Below, in pieces: positions 22,023-30,182 of a stretch of DNA of 32,207 nt (positions within the stretch are counted from its first letter, which is position 1; each line of letters opens with the position of its first letter). The position numbers and the translations under genes were made by a program. The notes beneath the pieces are model-generated. The model made no database searches, was not told where the DNA came from, and saw only the letters and a program-made list of their open reading frames with translations. Location: the NCBI GenBank assembly GCA_005887995.1, contig VBJD01000070.1:1-32207 (forward strand), in the 5' to 3' direction. Origin of the DNA: Chloroflexota bacterium (lineage in GTDB: Bacteria > Chloroflexota > Limnocylindria > P2-11E).

Positions 22023-23018
22023 TTAGCGAGCTCGGCGCGCCTCCGCCAGCTCAAGCTCGCTCCTCGGCGCCGCGACGCTGCGCGTCGGGAGCGACAGTGT
22101 GACGCGCGCACCTTTGCGGAGGGCAGCGCGCTCGACCGCGAAAGTCCCGCCCATCGCCTCGACGAGGAGTCGCGAGAGGTGGAGCGAGACGCGAAGGTCT
22201 TTCGCGTTCAAGGCACGCCGCGGCGTCATGGGCATGGCCGCGGAGATCGTCACGATGGCGTCGCTCGCGCGCGCCTTCACGTTGATCGACACATAGTCGA
22301 GCGCTCCGGCATCCGCGACGACCTCGTTGACCGCGCTCACCAACGCCTGACGGATGCGATCGGGATCGCCGAGCACGATGAGGCCGTCGCCGGGGACGGT
22401 CACGAGGACCGATCCGCGGTCTGGGCGCTGGCGCGAGACCTCGGTCACCAGCTGCGCGATGTCGACGGGCGCGGTGCGCAGCTCGAGGCGCTGGGCCTGC
22501 GCCTGGCCGAGGGCAACGAAGTCGTTCGCGAGGAAGGCGAGCGCCTCGGCGCGATGCCGCAATGCTTCGATGTCGGCCGGCTCGAGATTGCCCTTCGCCT
22601 GCGCCGCGTTGAGCGCGTCGACCATGTCGCGCGCGGGGACGGGCAGCTCGTGCTCGAGGATCCGCAGGAAGTCGTCGCGTTGCGCGTCGACGGCCGCCAT
22701 CCTCGCGCGATCCTGCCGGACGCGGTCGATGAGATACACGCCGCCGAGGAAGATCGCGAGACGGCTCGTCGCGTTCCACGCGACGGGCGCAAGCTGCGGT
22801 TCGGGTTTCAGTGACGCGTCGGCCAGGAACCACATCGCTGCCGACGCAGTCGCGACCACCATGCCCTCCCAGCGGCCGACGATCCACGCGATCGGGATGA
22901 TCGGGAGGAAGTAAAAGAAGGCGAAGCCGAAGTCCGGTCCGGTGAACAGGTCGATGACACCGATGACCAACACGGCCACCAGCCCCAGGATGAGACCGCG
23001 CAACGATCGGCCGCTCAT
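22023..23018 (-). CDS. Membrane histidine-kinase-like protein lacking ATP-lid motifs
   Basis: A 331-residue protein with about four N-terminal transmembrane helices (residues ~7-25, 32-48, 50-66 and 85-98) and no sizeable external domain. A HisKA-like helix follows with His123 in FLRILEHELPVPARDMVDAL, the place and spacing of a kinase H-box. The C-terminal part resembles HATPase_c in an N-box-like SAVNEVVADAG and in the closing LHLSRLLVEAMGGTFAVERAALRKGARVTLSLP. However, the G1 motif (DxGxG) and the glycine-rich G2 motif (GxGLGL) are absent: the corresponding stretch reads SAAMPMTPRRALNAKDLRVSL. It probably binds ATP poorly or not at all and may act as a pseudokinase or phosphatase. Its receiver partner is encoded just upstream. 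Confidence 0.8.
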   Translation of the reverse strand: MSGRSLRGLILGLVAVLVIGVIDLFTGPDFGFAFFYFLPIIPIAWIVGRWEGMVVATASAAMWFLADASLKPEPQLAPVAWNATSRLAIFLGGVYLIDRVRQDRARMAAVDAQRDDFLRILEHELPVPARDMVDALNAAQAKGNLEPADIEALRHRAEALAFLANDFVALGQAQAQRLELRTAPVDIAQLVTEVSRQRPDRGSVLVTVPGDGLIVLGDPDRIRQALVSAVNEVVADAGALDYVSINVKARASDAIVTISAAMPMTPRRALNAKDLRVSLHLSRLLVEAMGGTFAVERAALRKGARVTLSLPTRSVAAPRSELELAEARRAR

Positions 23019-23050
23019 TTTTGGGAATGCTGACCGCCGCCGGTCAGTCC

Positions 23051-23076
23051 GGCTATCCCCCGTCCGAGCGGCTATC
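23051..23076 (-). promoter_or_regulatory. GGCTATC direct repeat with C-run (copy B)
   Basis: GGCTATC occurs at 23051-23057, running into CCCC, and again at 23070-23076, 19 bases apart start to start (close to two helical turns). They lie in the gap between the receiver gene and the kinase-like gene, the second overlapping the receiver stop codon. The heptamer plus C-run matches copy A near 14120. Confidence 0.4.
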
Positions 23077-23461
23077 TGCGCTCCGCGAGGGCTGGCTTAC
23101 GGGGCAGGTGCTTTTCGAGGATCGCCCGCAGCTGCTCGGGGTAGTACGGCTTCGCGAGGAAGTCGTCGCAACCGGTGCGCAGCGCCCGATCGCGCTCCGG
23201 GGGTGTCGCCGAGGCCGATACCGCAATGACCGGAACGCGCTTGGCCGCTTCGTCTTGGCGGAATTTCGCGACGAAACCCCAGCCGTCGAGCCTCGGGATG
23301 TGCAGGTCGAGGAGGATCAGGTCGGGCCTCACCGCCCGCGCAACCGCCAGGGCGGTCTCGCCGTCAGCCGTGGTGATCGGCTCGTGCTTTTCGAGCCGGA
23401 CGATGCGGAGCGCGAGGTCCATGCTCGCCGGGTCATCCTCGACGATCAGGACGCGGGCCAT
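23072..23461 (-). CDS. Stand-alone (DivK-like) receiver protein
   Basis: A 129-residue receiver with Asp9-Asp10 (IVEDD), phospho-acceptor Asp52 (LILLDLHIPRLDGW), Ser in IAVSAS and Lys104 (CDDFLAKPYYPEQL), ending in a short basic tail and lacking an output domain. It is strikingly similar over its length to REC1 of the soluble kinase (shared blocks DLLLPRMDGW versus DLHIPRLDGW, and GCDDF-x-x-KPY), pointing to duplication within the island. ATG 23461 with GAGGAAG upstream. It is followed after 53 bases by the kinase-like membrane protein, its likely partner, and is divergent from the ornithine cyclodeaminase family gene. Confidence 0.9.
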   Translation of the reverse strand: MARVLIVEDDPASMDLALRIVRLEKHEPITTADGETALAVARAVRPDLILLDLHIPRLDGWGFVAKFRQDEAAKRVPVIAVSASATPPERDRALRTGCDDFLAKPYYPEQLRAILEKHLPRKPALAERR

Positions 23462-23522
23462 ACGCACTTCCTCAAGACGCCTAAGGTTAGCCGCCGAGCA
23501 GGCGCTCTGACACCATGGCGGC

Positions 23523-24503
23523 GTGCTCGTACTGACACGGGCCGAGGTGGAGTCGCTCCTCGACACCGATCTGCTCCGCGCAGAGCTCGCGAAGGCGTTC
23601 GCGGACCTTTCGGCTGGCAAGGTCTCCATGCCGACGCGCATCGCCGCGCTCGTCCCCGAGCGCGAGGGTCTCCTCGCCGCGATGCCCGCGTATCTTCCGA
23701 CCGCGGCCGCGCTCACGACGAAGCTCGTCTCGCTCTTCCCGCGCAACACCGACCGCCCGACCCATCAGGCGGTCATCGTCGCGTTCGACCCCGCGACCGG
23801 ATCGCCGGCTGCGCTCCTCGACGGCGAGGCGATCACCGCGGCACGCACCGCCGCGGGCTCGGCGCTCGCGACCGACCTTCTCGCGCGGAAGGACGCGAAG
23901 TCCCTTGTGGTCATCGGGACCGGCGTGCAGGCGCGCGCACATCTGCGCGCCGTCGCCCGCGTTCGTCCGTTCGAAGAGATCTCGATCGTGGCCCGCGACC
24001 CGAGCAAAGCCGAGGCGCTCGCCCGAGAGTTCGGACGCGAGTTCGGACGGCGCGTCGGCTGGCACGACACTGTCCAGCTCGGCGTCTCCCGCGGCGATGT
24101 CGTGTGCGCGTGCACTCACAGTCCGGAGCCCGTGATCCGCCGCGAGTGGCTCAAGGATGGCGCGCACGTGACCTCCGTCGGCTACAACACCGCCGGTCGC
24201 GAAGTCGATGAGTCCACGGTCGTCGACGCGCTCGTCGTCGTCGAGTCGCGCGCCGCGGTACTGGCCGCGCCGCCGAGCGGATCGAACGACGTCAACTGGC
24301 CGATCCGCGACGGAAAGATCACGAAGGATCACATCCACGCCGAGCTCGGCGAGCTCGTGACGAAGCAGCGTCCCGGCCGCGCCAACGACCGACAGATCAC
24401 GCTCTACAAATCGGTCGGCGTCGCGGTCGAAGACGCCGCCGCGACCGCCCTCGTCCTTCGACTCGCGAAAGAGCGCGGCGTCGGCAGAGCGATAGAGCTC
24501 TAG
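23523..24503 (+). CDS. Ornithine cyclodeaminase/mu-crystallin family NAD(P)-dependent enzyme
   Basis: A 326-residue protein with the family's two parts: a substrate domain with MPTRIAALVPEREGLLAAMPAYLPTAAALTTKLVSLFP (Lys67 region) and DGEAITAARTAAGSALATDLLA (Arg108), and a Rossmann fold with VVIGTGVQARAHLRAVARVRPFEEISIVARD (nucleotide loop GTGVQA at 132-137). Family members convert ornithine to proline or reduce cyclic ketimines, or act as alanine or lysine dehydrogenases; the substrate cannot be told apart here. It starts with GTG at 23523. Its end overlaps the stop of the convergent Bat operon by 4 bases. Confidence 0.9.
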   Translation: MLVLTRAEVESLLDTDLLRAELAKAFADLSAGKVSMPTRIAALVPEREGLLAAMPAYLPTAAALTTKLVSLFPRNTDRPTHQAVIVAFDPATGSPAALLDGEAITAARTAAGSALATDLLARKDAKSLVVIGTGVQARAHLRAVARVRPFEEISIVARDPSKAEALAREFGREFGRRVGWHDTVQLGVSRGDVVCACTHSPEPVIRREWLKDGAHVTSVGYNTAGREVDESTVVDALVVVESRAAVLAAPPSGSNDVNWPIRDGKITKDHIHAELGELVTKQRPGRANDRQITLYKSVGVAVEDAAATALVLRLAKERGVGRAIEL

Positions 24504-26314
24504 TACCCGGGGTTCTGGCGGTCGGCGGGACGCGGACCTTCGATCAATTGCGCCACACCGCGCTGCTGACCTTGGAGCGCGTCGAGCACCCGCAGCGCGT
24601 CGTCGAGGGTCAGTCCGTTGCGGAAGCTCGAGAGCGCGGACTTCAGGTCGGGTGGCGTCTGACCCGGATTCGTCCGATCACTCGTTGGATCACCTTGCTC
24701 GCCCGTCGGCGTCCCTGGCGGCTGGCCCGCGTCGGGCGACGCGCTCGCATTCGCGCCCGTAGCACCGGTCGCTCCCGTGCCGCCGGGCGAGTTGCTCTCG
24801 CCCGGAGCGTTCGTCGGCTGGCCGCGCAGCTGTGAAGGCCGACGGCCATCGAGGAGCGTCTGGACGAGCTCGAGGTTGAACTTCGCGTCGCGGTCGCTCG
24901 GATCGAGCCGCAACGTTTCGCGATAGGCGTCGCGCGCATCCTCGAGACGTCCCAGGCGGAAGAGCGTGTTGCCGCGGTCGTACTGCGCGATCGCGCGCAG
25001 GTGGAAATCGGTCGCGTCGATCGCCTTCGCGTAGTCGGGCAGCGCTCGCGAGTAGTCGCCGAGCATGTGAAGGGAGTTACCCGCATTGATGGAGAGCTCG
25101 GGCGCGTCGGGCGCACTCTTCTGCAGGTCACGGTACGCCGCGAGCGCGGCCTGATAGTCGCCGCGCGAGAACATCCCGTTCGCTTGCGCCGCCGACGGCA
25201 CGGCGCCGCCGCAGGCGGCCGCCCAGAGCAGGGCGGATCCGAACGCGATACCGAGGATGCGCCTTCCACGCCGCGGACGTGACACGCGCGCGACCTTCGG
25301 CGCCGGCATGCGCCGGCGATCGGAGAGGAGGCGCTCGATGAGGATCGCTCCGACCGCGAGCGCGATGAAGATCTGGCTCTTCTCATCCGGGACCGAGCCG
25401 GCGTTCTCGATCGGCTCGACGGCCTCGAGCCCGTGCAGCTCGCTCCCGAGCTGACCGATCACGCTGTCGTCGCCGGCGAACCGCCAGTAGCGGCCGCCGG
25501 CTGCGGTCGCGAGCTGCTGAAGGTTTGCCTCGTCGAGCTTGCTGATGACCGCGCGGCCGTCGGGGCCGCGAAGGTAGCCGGTGAAGCTCCCGTCCTTGTC
25601 GCTGTACGTCGGGACCTGGCCGCCACTCGGCGTGCCGACGCCGATCGTGTAGAACCCGATCCTCATGTTGAGCAGCTGCGCCGTGTCGGGCACGGTGCCG
25701 AGCGTGATCTCGCCATCGGACACGATGACGATGGCGCGGCCGCGCCGTGGATCAGCGTCGGTCGGGAATGCGGCCAGCGATTGCTCGAATGCGGCCGCGA
25801 GGCTGCTGCCCTCCACCTTCGGCGCCCCCTTGCCGGAGTTGTCGAGGACCTCACCGAGGATCTTCGGATCGGTCGTCGCCGGATAGCGCAGCGTCCCCGC
25901 GCCCTTGAAGAGGACCAGTGATATGCGGCTACCGACCATCCGTATGCCGATCTCCTGGGCCACGTGGCGCGCGGCGCGCAGGCGGTCGGGCGCGACGTCC
26001 TGCGTCGCCATGGACTGCGAGACATCGACCGCGAGCACGATGTCCACGCCAAGGCGCCGCGCGCCGCGCTGACGGAGATCGACATAGGGGCCGGCGAGCG
26101 CGATCACGAGCGACGCGAGCCCCAGGAGCAGCAGACCGCTGCGGATCCAGATCCGCGTCGAGCTTCGCGCGGAGAGCGCCGCGTTTCCGCCGAAGGCGCG
26201 CGACGCGCGGCGCCTTGCCACATCGGCGAGGAGCATGAGGACGAGCAGCACCGGGACGAGCAGCACGAGGCCGACCAGCTCCGGCCGAGTGAACCCGAGC
26301 GAAGAGAGGTTCAC
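24500..26314 (-). CDS. BatB/BatC-type fusion: VWA domain followed by TPR repeats
   Basis: The 604-residue protein has two N-terminal membrane helices (~13-30 and ~58-75), a von Willebrand factor A domain (~88-300) with an intact MIDAS motif DVSQS (97-101), a membrane helix near 317-332 (SQIFIALAVGAILIERLL), and then about three TPR units (~385-500; MFSRGDYQAALAAYRDLQ, MLGDYSRALPDYAKAI, RLGRLEDARDAYRETL). A Gly/Thr/Ser/Pro-rich linker and a short helical tail end it. BatB and BatC are separate in many genomes. The join still contains a signal-like stretch with a lipobox-like AAAC (LGIAFGSALLWAAACGG), suggesting that a BatC lipoprotein gene was fused. The MoxR-Bat systems are thought to act in envelope stress or protein maturation. 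ATGA overlap with BatA. Confidence 0.87.
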   Translation of the reverse strand: MNLSSLGFTRPELVGLVLLVPVLLVLMLLADVARRRASRAFGGNAALSARSSTRIWIRSGLLLLGLASLVIALAGPYVDLRQRGARRLGVDIVLAVDVSQSMATQDVAPDRLRAARHVAQEIGIRMVGSRISLVLFKGAGTLRYPATTDPKILGEVLDNSGKGAPKVEGSSLAAAFEQSLAAFPTDADPRRGRAIVIVSDGEITLGTVPDTAQLLNMRIGFYTIGVGTPSGGQVPTYSDKDGSFTGYLRGPDGRAVISKLDEANLQQLATAAGGRYWRFAGDDSVIGQLGSELHGLEAVEPIENAGSVPDEKSQIFIALAVGAILIERLLSDRRRMPAPKVARVSRPRRGRRILGIAFGSALLWAAACGGAVPSAAQANGMFSRGDYQAALAAYRDLQKSAPDAPELSINAGNSLHMLGDYSRALPDYAKAIDATDFHLRAIAQYDRGNTLFRLGRLEDARDAYRETLRLDPSDRDAKFNLELVQTLLDGRRPSQLRGQPTNAPGESNSPGGTGATGATGANASASPDAGQPPGTPTGEQGDPTSDRTNPGQTPPDLKSALSSFRNGLTLDDALRVLDALQGQQRGVAQLIEGPRPADRQNPGY

Positions 26315-27282
26315 GGGATCCTCCGGAAAAGCGTCGCGGCGAGGAGGATCTCGAGCACCAGGAGCGCGGTGCCCGCGACGACGAATGGCAGCGACGCGTC
26401 GTTCGTCTCGATGAAGCCGCGGCTGCCAACGCGCGCCTTCTCGAGTGCCTCGATCTCCCGATAGATGTTGCGCAGCCCGTTCTCGTCGGATGCGCGGTTG
26501 TACGTCCCGCCGGCGAGCGTCGCCATGTCCTTCAGCAACTGCTCGTTGACCTCACCCGAGCCGCGCCCCGTCGGTGCCACGCCGATCGTGTACACGCGAA
26601 TGCCGAGCGTCTTCGCGAGCTGCGCCGCGTCCATTGCTCGTAGGTCGAAGATGTTCTCGTCGCCGTCGGTGGCGAGCACGACGACCTTCGACCGCGCGGT
26701 GGACGAACGAAGGACGTTCAGCGCGGTCGCGAGCCCGATCCCGATCGCGGTCCCGTCCTTCAGGACCTTGCCCGGCTCGAGCGGCTGCACGAGTCGCTGC
26801 GCCGCCGCGTAATCGAGCGTGAGAGGACTCAGGACCATCGCCTCCCCGGCGAAAGTGACGACGCCGGCGCGGTCGTTCTTGAGGGTCCCGAGGAAGTCGT
26901 TGATCGCGCGCTTCGCTGCGACGATGCGCTGCTGGCCACCGAAGTCGGAGCTCGACATCGAGGACGAGGTATCGAGCGCGATGACGATGTCGATGCCCTC
27001 AGCCGGAACGTCGAACGATGCCTGCACCACCTGCGGTGACGCGAGCGCAGTGACGAGGCAGATCGCGCCGACGAGCCGGATCGGCACGAGGGCCCATCGC
27101 GCGCGCGTGCGCCAGCTGCCGCGCGCCGCGGGCAGGAGACCGAGCGACGAGAAGAGCAGTGACGCGGGACGGGTGCGCTCACGCCGAAGCTCGAAGACCA
27201 ACGCGAGCGCGACGAGCGCGAGCAGCGCGAAGGCCCAGGGCGCGTCGAAGTTCACGTCGTTGCCGAAGATGCGGATGCTCAT
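26311..27282 (-). CDS. BatA-like VWA-domain membrane protein
   Basis: A 323-residue protein with an N-terminal membrane segment (~14-30; PWAFALLALVALALVFEL), another near 65-82, a VWA domain at ~97-285 with MIDAS motif DTSSS (104-108) and the conserved VVTFAGEAMVLSPLTLD and VVLATDGDENI stretches, and a C-terminal membrane helix (FVVAGTALLVLEILLAATLF). The order TM-TM-VWA-TM is that of BatA/BatB. The ATG at 27282 overlaps the BatD-like stop (ATGA) and is chosen for that reason; the frame stays open far upstream only as a shadow. It is the partner of the BatB/C fusion that follows. Confidence 0.9.
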   Translation of the reverse strand: MSIRIFGNDVNFDAPWAFALLALVALALVFELRRERTRPASLLFSSLGLLPAARGSWRTRARWALVPIRLVGAICLVTALASPQVVQASFDVPAEGIDIVIALDTSSSMSSSDFGGQQRIVAAKRAINDFLGTLKNDRAGVVTFAGEAMVLSPLTLDYAAAQRLVQPLEPGKVLKDGTAIGIGLATALNVLRSSTARSKVVVLATDGDENIFDLRAMDAAQLAKTLGIRVYTIGVAPTGRGSGEVNEQLLKDMATLAGGTYNRASDENGLRNIYREIEALEKARVGSRGFIETNDASLPFVVAGTALLVLEILLAATLFRRIP

Positions 27283-28229
27283 TGCGGTTGCAGCGCCGCC
27301 GTCTCGTACTCTTCGGCGCTCGCCGCGCGTCGCACGATCTCGAGCGCGGCGCGTACCGCGTTCTGCGCGTGCGCGGGATACGGGGTCGAGTGACGGAAGC
27401 GCACCTCGTCGCCCTCGCGGAGGATCTCGTAGATCGCACCGGCTTGCGTGCGCTCGAGGCCTGCGCGCTCGAGCGCCTCGCGGATCTCGCGGCTCGTGCG
27501 CCCCGGCTGCACGCCGAAGCGCTCGACCGCGTAGCGCCGGAGGCTCGCGCAGAGCCGCTCGTAGTGCTCGGACGTGCGTCCCTGCTCCGGCAGCTTCTGC
27601 TCGGCGAGCGCAGCGAGCTCGCGCAGCGCGCGCTGCACCGGCGTGAGGCGCTCCTCGACGAAGAGCGCGCCGCGCCGGCGCAGGAGCAGCCAGAGGACCA
27701 ACGCGACGACGAGCGTCACGACGATGGCCGCGGCGACGCCGACCGCGATGCGCGAGATGAGCGTCCACGGCGGTTCGACGAGATCGAGCTGCGGTTTGAG
27801 CGGCTTGATGTCCGAGGCGTCCTCGCCGGCTCGCACGACCGAGGTGACCTTGATCGCGACCTCCTCCGTCTGCGCCGTGCCGGTCGAGCCGTTGGGGCCG
27901 ACGTAGGGCACGGCGATCGACGGGAGGACGAGATCGCCGAGCGTCCATGCGGTGATCTGGTAGCGGTACGTGTAGCGCACCTGCGAGCCCTGCACCGTCT
28001 TCTTCACGTCCTGGGTCTGGACGACTTCGAACGATCCGATCTCGCGAGCGATCGTCGGATCGTTGACGATGTAGCCCGGGTCGGCCGTCACGATGACCGC
28101 GAGGGCGATGCGGTCGCCGACGTTGATCGACGTGCGATCGACCTGCACCGCGGCGTTCACCGGGTCGGCCGCGGCGGCGGGCCGCGCGAGCGCCACGAGC
28201 AGTGCGGCGACGGCGAGCAAATGTCTCAT
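27279..28229 (-). CDS. BatD-like membrane protein with beta-sandwich N-terminus
   Basis: The 316-residue protein starts with a cleavable signal (MRHLLAVAALLVALARPAAAADP), then an extracytoplasmic beta-sandwich of about 140 residues resembling the BatD/oxygen-tolerance module (VNAAVQVDRTSINVGDRIALAVIVTADPGY, then YRYQITAWTLGDLVLPSIAVPYV). One transmembrane helix follows at about 165-188, and a cytoplasmic helical domain holds TPVQRALRELAALAEQ, EHYERLCASLRRYAVERFGV and TSREIREALE, as in DUF4381/DUF4129-type tails. It links the cell surface to the cytosolic MoxR and VWA components. ATG 28229 overlaps the DUF58 stop (ATGA). Confidence 0.8.
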   Translation of the reverse strand: MRHLLAVAALLVALARPAAAADPVNAAVQVDRTSINVGDRIALAVIVTADPGYIVNDPTIAREIGSFEVVQTQDVKKTVQGSQVRYTYRYQITAWTLGDLVLPSIAVPYVGPNGSTGTAQTEEVAIKVTSVVRAGEDASDIKPLKPQLDLVEPPWTLISRIAVGVAAAIVVTLVVALVLWLLLRRRGALFVEERLTPVQRALRELAALAEQKLPEQGRTSEHYERLCASLRRYAVERFGVQPGRTSREIREALERAGLERTQAGAIYEILREGDEVRFRHSTPYPAHAQNAVRAALEIVRRAASAEEYETAALQPQ

Positions 28230-29143
28230 GCGCGCTTTGTCCTCGCGTTGAAGAACGCCATGAGCGGGGGCACGAACGGCCGATCGGTGAAGAGCTCGAG
28301 GGTGTCGATCTTCATGCGTCCGAGGGCGCGTCTCCGCTCGATCCGGCGTTGCATCGCACGCTCGGCGTACTCGGCACGGAGGCGCCTTTTCGAGGTGTCG
28401 AGGAACGCCGTCGCTCCGGTCTCGGCGTCCTCGAGCGCGACGACACCTACGTCGGGAAGCTCGAGCTCGCGCGGATCGGTGAGTGCGAGCGCGATGACGT
28501 CGTGCTTGCGTCCGAGCATTCGTACCGATTCGTCGATGTCCACGTCGATGAAGTCGGAGATGAGGAACACAATGCTCCGCTTCTTCGTCACGTTGGTAAG
28601 GAACCGCGCGGCCGCCGACAGCTCGGTGCGGTCGCGGCGCGGCTCGGCGAAGAGAAGCTCGCGGATGACCCGGAGCAGGTGCTCGCGCCCGCGGCGCGAG
28701 GGCAGCCACTCCTGCATGCCTTTCGCGAAACGCAGCAGCCCGACGCGGTCGTTGTTCTTCAGCGCCGTAAGCGTGAGGAGCGCGGCGACCTCGGCACCGA
28801 GCTCGCGCTTGCTCTGCGCGACGCTGCCGAACCACGACGAGGCCGAGCTGTCGACCGCAAGGAAGATGTTCAACTCGCGGTCCTCGCGGAACTTCTTGAT
28901 GTACGGCGTGCCCATGCGAGCGGTGACGTTCCAGTCGATGCTGCGGATGTCGTCACCGGGCTCGTACTCGCGGACCTCCTCGAACTCGAGGCCGGAGCCG
29001 CGGAAGACGCTGCGGTACGTGCCGAGCAGCGCTTCGTCGGCGAGGATGCGTGCCTTGATCTCGACCTGACGGATCCGGCGCACGACGCTCGACGGGAGGG
29101 TCGGCTCGCGGTCGGCGCGATCGACAGCCCGGGCGAGAGACAT
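28226..29143 (-). CDS. DUF58 domain protein (VWA-like, MoxR partner)
   Basis: A 305-residue soluble protein with the DUF58 signature FEEVREYEPGDDIRSIDWNVTARMGTPYIKKFREDRELNIFLAVDSSASS: the invariant RxYxxGDxxRxIDW block runs straight into a VWA-like strand with DSSAS. The rest continues as a degenerate VWA fold (KRSIVFLISDFIDVD) ending in a basic C-terminal region. DUF58 genes almost always follow moxR, as here (2 bases between), and the proteins are thought to be MoxR partners or targets. Confidence 0.92.
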   Translation of the reverse strand: MSLARAVDRADREPTLPSSVVRRIRQVEIKARILADEALLGTYRSVFRGSGLEFEEVREYEPGDDIRSIDWNVTARMGTPYIKKFREDRELNIFLAVDSSASSWFGSVAQSKRELGAEVAALLTLTALKNNDRVGLLRFAKGMQEWLPSRRGREHLLRVIRELLFAEPRRDRTELSAAARFLTNVTKKRSIVFLISDFIDVDIDESVRMLGRKHDVIALALTDPRELELPDVGVVALEDAETGATAFLDTSKRRLRAEYAERAMQRRIERRRALGRMKIDTLELFTDRPFVPPLMAFFNARTKRA

Positions 29144-29145
29144 GG

Positions 29146-30147
29146 CTAGGGCAGCGCGACCTTGTCGAGCACCTGCGCGATGATCACCTCGGGCGTGACC
29201 TCGTCCGCCTCGGCCTGATATGTGACGATGAGACGGTGCCGCATGACATCGACGGCGACGGCCTTCACGTCGTCCGGCAGCACGTAGTCGCGTCCCTCGA
29301 GGAACGCGTTCGCGCGCGCCGCGAGCGAGATGAAGATCGATGCGCGCGGCGACACGCCGAACGAGATGAGCGGTTTCAGCTCGTCGAGACCGAACTGCCC
29401 TGGCTCGCGCGTCGCGAAGACGATGCGCACGACGTAGTCCTTCAGCGAATCCTCCATGTGGACCTGCCGGACGGCGGCGCGCGCGTCGAGGACGGCTTTC
29501 GGCGTGGCGACGCGGCGGACGTCCGGGATGACGCCCGACGTCTGGCGATCCATGATCTCCCGCTCTTCCTGCTGCGACGGGTACCCGATGACGACCTTCA
29601 TCATGAAGCGGTCGACCTGCGCCTCGGGCAAGCGGTACGTGCCCTCGTGCTCGATGGGGTTCTGCGTCGCGAGGACCATGAACAACTCACCGAGCGGATG
29701 GGTCGTTCCACCGATGGAGACCTGTCGCTCCTGCATCGCTTCGAGGAGCGCGCTCTGCACCTTGGGCGGCGCGCGGTTCACCTCGTCCGCGAGGAGGATG
29801 TCCGTGAAGATCGGGCCGAGCCGCGGACGGAACGTCTGGTCCGCAGGGTTGTAGATCATCGTCCCATTCAGGTCCGCGGGCAGCAGGTCAGGCGTGAACT
29901 GCACGCGCTTGAAGCTCGCCTCGATCGTGTCAGAGAGCGTCTTCACCGCGAGCGTCTTCGCGAGGCCGGGGACGCCTTCGATCAGCAGGTGGCCGTTGCA
30001 GAGGAGCCCGAGCAGCAAGCGATTCACGAGGTAGTCCTGCCCGACGATCACCTTGCGGATCTCGTGGAGCACGGGCGCGATGAAGTCGCCGCGGCGTAGG
30101 ACGGACTCGTTCGTCGTCTGCGGTCGGTACGTCTTCACCTGTGTCAC
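29146..30147 (-). CDS. MoxR-family AAA+ ATPase
   Basis: A soluble AAA+ protein of about 333 residues: Walker A in GVPGLAKT, Walker B in ILLADEVNRAPPKVQSALLEAMQERQVSIGG, sensor 1 in LATQNPIEHEGTYRLPEAQVDRF, and the lid domain with SFGVSPRASIFISLAARANAFLEGRDYVLPDDVKAVAVDVMRHRL. MoxR ATPases act as chaperone-like remodelers with VWA and DUF58 partners, all encoded downstream on the same strand. The start is GTG 30147, the first start in the gap after the peroxiredoxin; GTG 30138, three codons later, is equally possible. A longer frame to 30324 shadows the peroxiredoxin gene and is rejected. Confidence 0.93.
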   Translation of the reverse strand: MTQVKTYRPQTTNESVLRRGDFIAPVLHEIRKVIVGQDYLVNRLLLGLLCNGHLLIEGVPGLAKTLAVKTLSDTIEASFKRVQFTPDLLPADLNGTMIYNPADQTFRPRLGPIFTDILLADEVNRAPPKVQSALLEAMQERQVSIGGTTHPLGELFMVLATQNPIEHEGTYRLPEAQVDRFMMKVVIGYPSQQEEREIMDRQTSGVIPDVRRVATPKAVLDARAAVRQVHMEDSLKDYVVRIVFATREPGQFGLDELKPLISFGVSPRASIFISLAARANAFLEGRDYVLPDDVKAVAVDVMRHRLIVTYQAEADEVTPEVIIAQVLDKVALP

Positions 30148-30182
30148 AGCGTACCGGCTGCACAGGTCGTCGGGTTCGGTTT

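Noticed and set aside
27159-29069. 636-residue plus-strand open frame opposite the Bat genes
   Set aside because: Low-complexity Arg/Ala/Ser-rich translation with no domain; the minus strand carries four well-recognised genes here.
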